Positions 17,073-25,421 of a stretch of DNA of 64,000 bases are shown piece by piece. The stretch covers positions 1-64,000 of the forward strand of contig NZ_JAMXMB010000040.1 in NCBI RefSeq assembly GCF_024055635.1, given 5' to 3'. The notes beneath the pieces are model-generated. The model had not been told where the DNA came from and did no database searches. It was given only the letters and a program-made list of their open reading frames with translations. The number at the start of each line of letters is the position of its first letter. Position 1 is the first letter of the stretch. This DNA comes from Microbacterium yannicii. GTDB lineage: Bacteria > Actinomycetota > Actinomycetes > Actinomycetales > Microbacteriaceae. Made by a program: the position numbers and the translations under genes.

Positions 17073-17561
17073 CTACCGGTAGTTGACGAACTGCAGATCC
17101 ACCTCGAGGTCGGCGGCCTTCAGCAGGCGCTGCACCTCCTGCAGGTCGTCGCGGGACTTCGACTGCACCCGCAGCTCGTCGCCCTGGATCTGCGACTTGA
17201 CGCCCTTCGGGCCTTCGTCGCGGATGATCTTGGAGATCTTCTTCGCGTTCTCCGAAGAGATGCCGTCCTTGATCGTCGAGACGATGCGGTACTCCTTACC
17301 GCTGGCGAAGGGCTCGCCGGACTCGAGGCTCTTGAGCGAGATGCCGCGCTTGATGAGCTTCGATTGGAAGACGTCGAGGACGGCCTTCGCGCGCTCCTCG
17401 GTGCTCGCCTTGATGAGCACCGACTCGCCGCTCCACTCCACCGAGGCTCCGGTGCCCTTGAAGTCGTAGCGCTGCTCGATCTCTTTGCGCGCCTGGTTGA
17501 GGGCGTTCTCCGCCTCCTGGTGGTCGACCTTGCTGACGATGTCGAACGAAGAATCTGCCAT
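17073..17561 (-). CDS. yajQ: YajQ family nucleotide-binding protein
   Basis: This 162-residue protein is full length for YajQ (about 160-165). The N-terminus MADSSFDIVSKVDHQE, central NALNQARKEIEQRYDF, and C-terminal LQFVNYR are diagnostic. Family members bind nucleic acid or cyclic di-GMP; some act as c-di-GMP effectors, but the role in Actinobacteria is unsettled. The ATG at 17561 is leaderless by spacing: TAAACT on the minus strand ends 7 bases before it. It diverges from the mal operon. Confidence 0.92.
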   Translation of the reverse strand: MADSSFDIVSKVDHQEAENALNQARKEIEQRYDFKGTGASVEWSGESVLIKASTEERAKAVLDVFQSKLIKRGISLKSLESGEPFASGKEYRIVSTIKDGISSENAKKISKIIRDEGPKGVKSQIQGDELRVQSKSRDDLQEVQRLLKAADLEVDLQFVNYR

Positions 17562-17568
17562 GCGGGGA

Positions 17569-17574
17569 AGTTTA
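17569..17574 (-). promoter_or_regulatory. -10 element TAAACT, leaderless yajQ
   Basis: On the minus strand TAAACT ends 7 bases before the ATG at 17561. Confidence 0.55.
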
Positions 17575-17652
17575 GTGGCCGACGGGATGCCGCGCCCCGG
17601 CGTGCCGGGCAGGTTCCGGCCGACCGTCTCCGGCTGACGCCACGCAGCCACG

Positions 17653-17666
17653 TGCAAGCGATTCCA
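17653..17666 (+). promoter_or_regulatory. Upstream auxiliary LacI-type operator (degenerate)
   Basis: TGCAAGCGATTCCA matches the ideal palindrome TGCAAGCGCTTGCA at 12 of 14 positions. Its centre is 88 bp from the centre of the main operator at 17739-17756, close to a whole number of helical turns. This could allow DNA looping by a tetrameric LacI-family repressor. Confidence 0.45.
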
Positions 17667-17711
17667 AATCCGTCTTCTTTATCACGGCGGGATATCGATA
17701 CGGAGGCCGTG

Positions 17712-17740
17712 TTGCCATATGGGGCGCTCCGAGGTAAGAA
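17712..17740 (+). promoter_or_regulatory. Promoter of the mal-type operon
   Basis: A -35 TTGCCA (17712-17717) is followed by a 17-base spacer and a -10 TAAGAA (17735-17740). The predicted start of transcription at about 17747 falls in the middle of the main operator, giving a 90-base leader before malE. Confidence 0.55.
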
Positions 17741-17756
17741 TGTAAGCGCTTGCATT
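17739..17756 (+). promoter_or_regulatory. LacI/MalR-family operator
   Basis: AATGTAAGCGCTTGCATT is a near-perfect 18-bp palindrome with the central AAGCGCTT typical of LacI/GalR-family operators. Only one symmetric pair is broken. It overlaps the -10 and transcription start of the sugar transporter operon, the classic position for repression. The repressor gene is not in the window. Confidence 0.75.
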
Positions 17757-17837
17757 TTGCAGCGCGAGTCCCAGCCGCACCGTCGCGATCGGCACTGCGG
17801 CCGAACTCACTCAGTACTCCAGAGAGGCACGGCACCG

Positions 17838-19067
17838 ATGAAGGTGAACAAGAAGAGCTGGCTCGCGATCGGTGGAATCGCCGTCGCGTCGATCATCCTC
17901 GCCGGCTGCGCAGGCAGCGGCGACGACACCGCGGGCGGCGACGACAAGGACGCCAGCACCACGCTGACCGTCTGGGTCGACTCCGAGCGTGTGGACGCGC
18001 TCAAGGGAGCGGCCGACGCATACTCCGACAAGACCGGCGTCAAGGTCGATCTCGTCGGCAAGGAGACCGGCAAGATCAAGGACGACTTCATCCAGCAGGC
18101 GCCGACCGGCAAGGGTCCGGACGTCGTCATGGGCGCCCACGACTGGCTCGGCGAGCTGTCGACCAACGGCGTCGTCGCTCCGATCGAGCTCGGCGACACC
18201 GCCGGCGACTACCTGCCCGTCGCACTGCAGGCGTCCACCTACGAGGGCACCGTCTACATGCTCCCGTACGCGGTCGAGAACATCGCTATCCTCCGCAACG
18301 CCGACCTCGTCCCCGAGGCCGCCACGAGCTTCGACGACATGATCGCGAAGGGCCAGGCAGCCGGACTCACCACCCCGTTCGTGGTGCAGCAGGGCGTCGA
18401 AGGCGACCCGTACCACCTGTACCCGTTCCAGACGGCGTTCGGCGCACCGGTGTTCGGCACCGACGCCGAGGGCAACTACGACCCGACCGATCTGCAGATC
18501 GGCGACCAGGGCGGGTTCGACTTCGCCAACTGGCTCGGTGCGCAGGGCGCGGCCGGCAACTTCAACACCGACATCGACGGCGACATCGCGAAGACGAAGT
18601 TCACCGACGGCGAGGCGGCCTTCTGGCTCACCGGGCCGTGGAACGTCAGCGCCGCGACCGACGCCGGCATCAACGTCGCGATCGACTCGATCCCCAGCCC
18701 GACCGGCGCGCCGGCACAGCCGTTCGCCGGCGTGAAGGGCTTCTTCGTGAGCTCGGAGTCCGACAACAAGGTTGCCGCGAACGACTTCCTGGTCAACTAC
18801 ATCGGCACCGAGGACGTGCAGCTCGACCTGTTCAAGGCCGGCAACGTGCTCCCCGCGCTGACCGCCGCGGCCGACACGGCCGCCGCCGACCCGATCATCG
18901 CCGGCTTCCAGAAGGTCGGTGCGGACGCCGTCCCGATGCCCGCGATCCCGGCCATGGGTGCGGTCTGGCAGTACTGGGGCATCGCCGAGGCCGCCATCAT
19001 CAACGGCGAAGACCCGACGGCGACGTGGCAGAAGCTCACCGACGACGTGAGCGCCGCGATCAAGTAA
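17838..19067 (+). CDS. malE: Sugar ABC transporter substrate-binding lipoprotein, MalE-like
   Basis: This 409-residue lipoprotein captures maltose/maltodextrin-type sugars outside the membrane. The signal peptide ends in the lipobox LAGC with Cys24. The mature part begins with a low-complexity Gly/Asp linker and then TTLTVWVDSERVDALKG, typical of family 1 solute-binding proteins. GKGPDVVMGAHDWLGEL and AFWLTGPWNVS match MalE. The ATG at 17838 follows GAGAGG; the frame is open far upstream but that is shadow. It is the first gene of malE-malF-malG. The ATPase (MsmX/MalK type) must be encoded elsewhere. Confidence 0.9.
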   Translation: MKVNKKSWLAIGGIAVASIILAGCAGSGDDTAGGDDKDASTTLTVWVDSERVDALKGAADAYSDKTGVKVDLVGKETGKIKDDFIQQAPTGKGPDVVMGAHDWLGELSTNGVVAPIELGDTAGDYLPVALQASTYEGTVYMLPYAVENIAILRNADLVPEAATSFDDMIAKGQAAGLTTPFVVQQGVEGDPYHLYPFQTAFGAPVFGTDAEGNYDPTDLQIGDQGGFDFANWLGAQGAAGNFNTDIDGDIAKTKFTDGEAAFWLTGPWNVSAATDAGINVAIDSIPSPTGAPAQPFAGVKGFFVSSESDNKVAANDFLVNYIGTEDVQLDLFKAGNVLPALTAAADTAAADPIIAGFQKVGADAVPMPAIPAMGAVWQYWGIAEAAIINGEDPTATWQKLTDDVSAAIK

Positions 19068-19097
19068 CAACCTGCGGTCCCACGACCGCGACACGCG

Positions 19098-19129
19098 ACC
19101 GGGACGGATGCCGAGGCATCCGTCCCGGT
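19098..19129 (+). other. Perfect hairpin between malE and malF (mRNA processing/attenuation)
   Basis: A 15-bp perfect stem (19098-19112 with 19115-19129) carries GGATGCC/GGCATCC around a 2-base spacer. There is no T tract, so it is unlikely to be a full intrinsic terminator. Its position after the binding-protein gene suggests stabilisation of malE mRNA or partial attenuation before malF. Confidence 0.65.
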
Positions 19130-19149
19130 CCCGATGATGAGGACGATCC

Positions 19150-20769
<1,620 letters not shown>

Positions 20770-20770
20770 C

Positions 20771-21781
20771 ATGTCCGAGCCCCAGGACCGACTGACGCGG
20801 CCCGGCCGCGTCGATGCCGACAACGCGGCACTCGCCGTCGCTTCGGGCGGCAGCGCCGAGCAGTTCGAGACCGCCTCGGCCGGCATGATGCCGGCGCCCC
20901 GCGCCGAGAGGCCGGTGCGCCGCCGCTCGTTCGGCCGCTGGTTCGGCGACACCGGATGGCGGCATCTCGTCGCGATCGTGGTCTCTGTGTTCGCGATCTT
21001 CCCGCTGCTCTACGTCCTGTCGGCGTCGCTGAACCCGAACGGCACGCTGACCGGCAGCAATGCGCTCTTCTCCCGGATCGGCATCGATGCCTACGTGCGC
21101 ATCCTGACCGATCCCGCGGTGCCCTACCCGATGTGGTTCCTGAACACCCTGATCGTCGCCACGGTCACCGGCTTCGTGATGGTGTTCATCGGGGCGCTCG
21201 CCGCATATGCGTTCTCGCGCATGCGCTTCTCCGGTCGCCGTGTAGGACTGATCACGATCGTGGTGGTGCAGATGTTCCCGCAGCTGCTCGCGGTCGTCGC
21301 GATCTTCCTCATGATGAGCGCGATCGGCGACTGGTTCCCCGCCATCGGCCTCAACACGCTGAGCGGCCTGATCCTCATCTACCTCGGCGGCGCGCTCGGA
21401 GTGAACACGTACCTCATGTACGGCTTCTTCAACACGATCCCCAAGGAGCTCGACGAGGCGGCCAAGATCGACGGTGCCGGCCATGCGCGCATCTTCTTCA
21501 CGATCATCCTGCGCCTGGTCGCTCCGATCCTCGCGGTCGTGGGCCTGCTGTCGTTCATCGGCATCGTCAACGAGTACGTGATCGCGAGCGTCATGCTGAT
21601 CGACCCCGAGCAGCAGACCCTCGTCGTCGGGCTCACCAAGCTGGTGTCGAACCCGCGCTACGCGGACTGGGCGGCCTTCTCGGCCGGCGCCGTCATGGCG
21701 GCGATCCCCGTCGTGGTGCTCTTCCTGCTGCTGCAGAAGTACATCGTCGGCGGTCTTACCGCAGGCGCCACCAAGGGCTGA
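20771..21781 (+). CDS. malG: Maltose-type ABC transporter permease MalG
   Basis: This 336-residue permease has six core helices after a 60-residue cytoplasmic leader rich in Ala/Arg. The EAA motif is ELDEAAKIDGAGHARIFFTI. It forms the heterodimeric pore with MalF. The ATG lies just after the malF stop (one base between). The C-terminus QKYIVGGLTAGATKG is the standard sugar-permease ending. The gene is followed by a strong hairpin. Confidence 0.92.
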   Translation: MSEPQDRLTRPGRVDADNAALAVASGGSAEQFETASAGMMPAPRAERPVRRRSFGRWFGDTGWRHLVAIVVSVFAIFPLLYVLSASLNPNGTLTGSNALFSRIGIDAYVRILTDPAVPYPMWFLNTLIVATVTGFVMVFIGALAAYAFSRMRFSGRRVGLITIVVVQMFPQLLAVVAIFLMMSAIGDWFPAIGLNTLSGLILIYLGGALGVNTYLMYGFFNTIPKELDEAAKIDGAGHARIFFTIILRLVAPILAVVGLLSFIGIVNEYVIASVMLIDPEQQTLVVGLTKLVSNPRYADWAAFSAGAVMAAIPVVVLFLLLQKYIVGGLTAGATKG

Positions 21782-21794
21782 CGCACCTGATCGT

Positions 21795-21830
21795 GCAGCA
21801 GAGCGGATGCCGCGGCATCCGCTCTGCTGC
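21795..21830 (+). terminator. Strong hairpin at the end of the mal operon
   Basis: A 17-bp perfect stem (21795-21811 with 21814-21830) contains GGATGCC/GGCATCC and a 2-base spacer. No T tract follows, so it may work with Rho or as a 3-prime stabiliser. Confidence 0.6.
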
Positions 21831-21888
21831 ATCCATGCCGCGGCGCGGGTCTCGGTCGCGCGCGGGGTGGCGGACGCATCCGTCGTTC

Positions 21889-21894
21889 GTAGAC
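21889..21894 (+). promoter_or_regulatory. -10 element TAGACT with short leader
   Basis: TAGACT is followed by about 14 leader bases containing GAGGAGG before the ATG at 21915. Unlike many neighbours this gene has a Shine-Dalgarno site. Confidence 0.45.
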
Positions 21895-21914
21895 TGGGCG
21901 GGCGAGGAGGTGCC

Positions 21915-22415
21915 ATGCGCCCACTGACCGAAGAAGAAGTGCGTTCGTCGTTCGTGAACGCCACACCGGATGACCTGCGGCTCATCACGCTGCCCGCCGA
22001 CTTCATGATCACCGACTGGGATCACCTGGATTTCCTGGCGTGGCGCGACCCGCGCAGCCGCGGCCGCGGCTACCTGGTGGCCGAGATCGACGGTCAGGCT
22101 GCGGGAATCGTGCTGCGCGGGGCCGAGGGCTCGTCGCACGCGCATGCCGCGCTGTGCAACCTGTGCCACACGATGCAGCCGGCCGATCAGGTGGTCATGT
22201 ACACGGCCCGCAAGGCAGGGGAGGCCGGCACCCACGGCGACAGCGTCGGCACGTACATCTGCGCCGACCTGTCATGCCATGAGAACGTCCGGCTGGCCGC
22301 CCCGCTCGCGCCGAACGAGGTGAGGGCGAGCGTCGACCGGAAGATCGACGGCACCCGGCGCCGCACCGAGGCCTTCGTCGGGCGCGTGCTCGAGACCGCG
22401 GGCGTCGCGCGATGA
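21915..22415 (+). CDS. FBP-domain protein (FusB-like, elongation factor G-binding)
   Basis: This 166-residue protein has a FusB/FBP layout: a helical N-terminal part, then a C-terminal treble-clef zinc site with CNLCHTM and CADLSCHEN as the four cysteines. FusB proteins bind EF-G and release it from stalled, fusidic-acid-locked ribosomes; chromosomal homologues may have a housekeeping role. The ATG at 21915 has GAGGAGG upstream. It overlaps the sugar kinase gene by 4 bases (ATGA). Confidence 0.72.
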   Translation: MRPLTEEEVRSSFVNATPDDLRLITLPADFMITDWDHLDFLAWRDPRSRGRGYLVAEIDGQAAGIVLRGAEGSSHAHAALCNLCHTMQPADQVVMYTARKAGEAGTHGDSVGTYICADLSCHENVRLAAPLAPNEVRASVDRKIDGTRRRTEAFVGRVLETAGVAR

Positions 22416-23353
22416 CCGTCGTCGTCGTCGGCGACGCGCTCATCGACGAGCTGCGCGACGACCACGGCGTGCGCGAGTTCGTCGGCGGCGCCGCCCTGAA
22501 TGTCGCCGTCGGGCTCGCGCGGCTGGGCGTGCCCGCGACCCTCGTCGCCATGCTGGGTGATGACGAGCCCGCGTCCCGCGTACGGCGCTACCTCGCCGAT
22601 TTCGGTGTCGAGCTCATCGCGACGCCGTCGCTCTTCGGTACGGCGCGCGCGGTGAGCACCCGCTCCGGCGGTGGCGAGCCGGTCTACGAGTTCAACGAGG
22701 CGGCGCAGCGCCGCCGCATCAGGTTCGCCGACGCCGAGCGGCGGGCGTTCGCGGATGCCGACGTGGTGGTGGTGAGCTGCTTCGCGTTCGACGACGTCGA
22801 GCAGTCGGCGGAGCTGGTCGCCGCACTCGAGGAAGCGAGCACCCTCGCGCGGACCACGGCACGCGGCGAGGTGCCCGTCGCCGTCGACCCGAATCCGCGG
22901 ACCGGGATGCTCCACGACAAGGCAGAGTTCGTACGCGGCTTCGAGCGGTTGGCGGCCGGCGCTGCGCTGGTGAAGGTCGGCGAGGACGACGCCGCCGTCC
23001 TGTACGGCGACCGCCTCGACGTCCTGCGCGCGCGCCTCGTCGATCTCGGCGCTCAGGCCGTGCTGGCGACGGAGGGCGCGGCCGGCGCCACGATCGAGGC
23101 GGGTGCCGTGGTCGTGACACGACCGATCTCGAATCTCCCCGGGCGCATCGTCGACACGATGGGCGCCGGCGACGCAGCCTTCGCGGCGACGGTCGCGGCG
23201 CTCGTCGACGGCGCGCCAGTGGATGCGGACGGCTGGGAGGCGGTGCTGCAGTCAGCGATGGATGCCGCGGCCGCCACGTGTCGCTTCGAAGGCGCGCTGC
23301 TGCGCACGCCCGATGCGCTCGGCGGTCTCGATCTCGACCGCATCGGCACCTAG
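22412..23353 (+). CDS. PfkB family carbohydrate kinase (fructokinase/ribokinase-like)
   Basis: This 313-residue sugar kinase has the family signature 1 GGAALNVAVGLARLG and signature 2 DTMGAGDAAFAATV with the catalytic Asp. It phosphorylates a sugar or nucleoside with ATP in the cytoplasm. The start is inside the ATGA overlap with the FusB-like gene. Proximity to the mal operon suggests a role in sugar metabolism, but a hairpin and a promoter separate the units. Fructokinase is the most likely member. Confidence 0.85.
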   Translation: MTVVVVGDALIDELRDDHGVREFVGGAALNVAVGLARLGVPATLVAMLGDDEPASRVRRYLADFGVELIATPSLFGTARAVSTRSGGGEPVYEFNEAAQRRRIRFADAERRAFADADVVVVSCFAFDDVEQSAELVAALEEASTLARTTARGEVPVAVDPNPRTGMLHDKAEFVRGFERLAAGAALVKVGEDDAAVLYGDRLDVLRARLVDLGAQAVLATEGAAGATIEAGAVVVTRPISNLPGRIVDTMGAGDAAFAATVAALVDGAPVDADGWEAVLQSAMDAAAATCRFEGALLRTPDALGGLDLDRIGT

Positions 23354-23475
23354 CCAAAAGCGATCTCGGCACGTCGCGCGCCCCTCGATGCGAGCGGATT
23401 TCTGACCTCGCGCATCTACGCGTAAGATTCTGTATCGCGCCTCCGGTCGTCTGGAAAAGTCGGGTGGGTGCGCCT

Positions 23476-23560
23476 GGCGAGTTACCCAAGCGGCCAAAGG
23501 GATCTGACTGTAAATCAGACTGCTCAGCATTCGGGGGTTCGAATCCCTCACTCGCCACCA
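23476..23560 (+). tRNA. tRNA-Tyr (anticodon GTA)
   Basis: This is a type II tRNA with a long variable arm. The acceptor arm GGCGAGT pairs with ACTCGCC. The anticodon stem TCTGA/TCAGA surrounds GTA at 23510-23512. The T arm contains GGTTCGAATCC. The 3-prime CCA is encoded (23558-23560). A TAAGAT at 23423-23428 is a possible -10, leaving a long 5-prime leader. Confidence 0.95.
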
Positions 23561-23606
23561 CTCGAAAGCGCCCCCTCGTGGGGCGCTTCGTGGGTTCTGC
23601 GGTCGG

Positions 23607-23612
23607 TAGCCT
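23607..23612 (+). promoter_or_regulatory. -10 element TAGCCT, leaderless YbaK-like gene
   Basis: TAGCCT ends 7 bases before the ATG at 23620, favouring that ATG over the in-frame one at 23614. Confidence 0.5.
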
Positions 23613-23619
23613 GATGCCC

Positions 23620-24177
23620 ATGACCTGGACCGCCACCGGAAACCTCATCGCGGAGGCCGCGACGCGGCATCCCGAACTCGTGAGCTCTGCCGTCTCCGAC
23701 GGTCTGGCGCGACTCGATCCCGAGATCGCCGCGACAGTGGGTGTCGCCGCCATCGACCCGGCGCTCGCCGACACCGCCGCGTTCTGCGAGCGATATGGCG
23801 TCGCCCCTGACGTGTCGGCCAACTGCGTCGTCGTCAAGGGCAAGCGCGGCGGCGAGGTGCGGTTCGCCGCCTGCCTGGTGCTCGCCACGACACGGGCGGA
23901 CGTGAACGGGTTCGTGCGCCGACGACTGGACGTGCGCAGCGTGTCGTTCGCTTCGATGGACGAGGCAGTCGCGCTGACAGGGATGGAGTACGGCGGCATC
24001 ACGCCGATCGGGCTGCCGTCCGGCTGGCCGATCCTCGTCGATGCGGCCGTCGCGGATGCTCCGGAAGTGGTCGTCGGCGGGGGAGTGCGCGGCAGCAAGC
24101 TCTTCCTGCCCGGCCGTGCGCTCCTCGCGCTGCCGGGAGCGGAACGAGCCGAGGGGCTCGGGCGCGCGGCGGCGTGA
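23620..24177 (+). CDS. YbaK/ProX-type aminoacyl-tRNA editing domain protein
   Basis: This 185-residue protein is one YbaK/aminoacyl-tRNA deacylase domain. Family features are CVVVKGKRGGEVRFAACLVLATTRADVN with the conserved lysine, GMEYGGITPIGLP, and VVVGGGVRGSKLFLPG. Such proteins hydrolyse mischarged tRNAs, for instance Cys-tRNA-Pro or Ala-tRNA-Pro. Which tRNA is edited cannot be told. It lies directly after the tRNA-Tyr gene with its own promoter. Confidence 0.85.
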   Translation: MTWTATGNLIAEAATRHPELVSSAVSDGLARLDPEIAATVGVAAIDPALADTAAFCERYGVAPDVSANCVVVKGKRGGEVRFAACLVLATTRADVNGFVRRRLDVRSVSFASMDEAVALTGMEYGGITPIGLPSGWPILVDAAVADAPEVVVGGGVRGSKLFLPGRALLALPGAERAEGLGRAAA

Positions 24178-24301
24178 GGCATCCGCTTCCGCACAGAGCG
24201 ACGGCTGTACCCGCGGACCGAGGAATCGGCATCCACGCGGTGGGGTGGGGCGTGTCAGGATGGGCGTGCAGGCACTCCGCCCGCGTCACGAGAGGAACGC
24301 C

Positions 24302-25282
24302 ATGACCGCGCCCGATCCGTATGCGCCGCCCGCCCCGACGCACGCCGCTCCCGCCGACGGCTCCCGCTCGTCGCTGCTGCGTGCCGCCATCTGGGTGGCC
24401 ATCGGCGCACTCATCGCTGCCGCCGTCGTGTGCGTGCTGTGGGTGCTGCTGGGCTCGCAGAGCGACATCATCGGCCGGGCGTTCCTGACGATCCTGCTGC
24501 TGGCTGCCTTCGCCGGCGTCGCCATCCTCGACGCGCACCTCGCGCCGACGCGTCCGGCATGGTTCGCACTGGCCAGCATGGCCTCGTGGATCGTGGCGCT
24601 GCTGCTCGGCGCCGTCATGATCTGGATGCCCGAGCGCTTCCCGTGGCTGGGCTTCTCGCGGTTCATCCAGTTCCTGCTGATCGTGCTGATCCTGCAGCTC
24701 GTGCTGCTGCACCTCCGGTTCTATCTGAAGGCGTTCCAGCGCCATGACACGCCCTTCACCCGCACGGTCGCGATCATCACGATCGCACTCGTGGTCGCGC
24801 TGGCGGCGCTGCTGATCATTCCGCTGGCCTTCGGCGAATGGCTGTACCTCGCCGACATCTACTGGCGCATCGTGGTGGCCGTCGCGATCCTCGCGGCGCT
24901 CGGCACGGCGCTCGTGCCGCTCGTGAACGTCCTCTTCGCGCCCAAGAAGCAGCGCGCTCCCCTGACGTACGGCCCGGTCGCGCCCGCAGCCGGTCCGGCA
25001 CCGACGGCATCGTCCACCCCGGCCGCGCAGGAGCTGCTCCCGTGGCCGACCTACGTCGACGCCGTCACGCCGCTGCCCATGCTGCCGGACGGCTCGCCCG
25101 ACTGGAACGCGTACTACACGGGCTACCCGTCGCCGGGCGCGCACGTCTTCACGGCGGTCGAGCCGGCCGCGCCCGCCGCACCGCAGGCGGTGCCGACGCA
25201 GCCTGCCGCTCCGGCGCAGCCCGCGCCGGCGCCAGGCTACGAGGGATACCCGCCGCCCCCGCCGCTGCCGCCGCGCTCGTAG
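24302..25282 (+). CDS. Hypothetical six-helix membrane protein with Pro/Ala-rich tail
   Basis: This 326-residue protein is not recognised as a named family. After a short Pro-rich leader, six hydrophobic segments follow, the first around LLRAAIWVAIGALIAAAVVCVLW and the last around IVVAVAILAALGTALVPLVNV. The C-terminal third is disordered and rich in Pro, Ala and Gln, ending in YPPPPPLPPRS. The ATG follows GAGAGGAA. Actinobacterial membrane proteins with such tails are common; the role is unknown. Confidence 0.72.
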   Translation: MTAPDPYAPPAPTHAAPADGSRSSLLRAAIWVAIGALIAAAVVCVLWVLLGSQSDIIGRAFLTILLLAAFAGVAILDAHLAPTRPAWFALASMASWIVALLLGAVMIWMPERFPWLGFSRFIQFLLIVLILQLVLLHLRFYLKAFQRHDTPFTRTVAIITIALVVALAALLIIPLAFGEWLYLADIYWRIVVAVAILAALGTALVPLVNVLFAPKKQRAPLTYGPVAPAAGPAPTASSTPAAQELLPWPTYVDAVTPLPMLPDGSPDWNAYYTGYPSPGAHVFTAVEPAAPAAPQAVPTQPAAPAQPAPAPGYEGYPPPPPLPPRS

Positions 25283-25312
25283 CGGGCGGTGCCGCGCCGC
25301 GGCGCGGGGAGT

Positions 25313-25394
25313 GTCGACATCGTGTGATCTCGCCGAGGGCACGCGCCCGATCCGCGCGCAGCGTGTGCGTTCGGCGAGATCACATGAACTCGAC
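25313..25394. repeat. Imperfect 34-bp inverted repeat between convergent genes
   Basis: Arms 25313-25346 and 25361-25394 match at 28 of 34 positions around a 14-base spacer. The shared core on each arm is TGTGATCTCGCCGA. It sits in the gap between two convergent genes and could act as a bidirectional terminator, although no T tract flanks it. It could also be a small REP/MITE-like element. Confidence 0.65.
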
Positions 25395-25421
25395 GGGATG
25401 CTGACGCCGACGCCGACGGCT

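Noticed and set aside
19098..19129. Rho-independent terminator after malE
   Set aside because: The stem is perfect but no T tract follows and malF must be transcribed; kept as a processing or attenuation hairpin.
23476..23560. Attachment site for an integrated element at tRNA-Tyr
   Set aside because: No integrase, no duplicated tRNA end and no change in composition are seen nearby.
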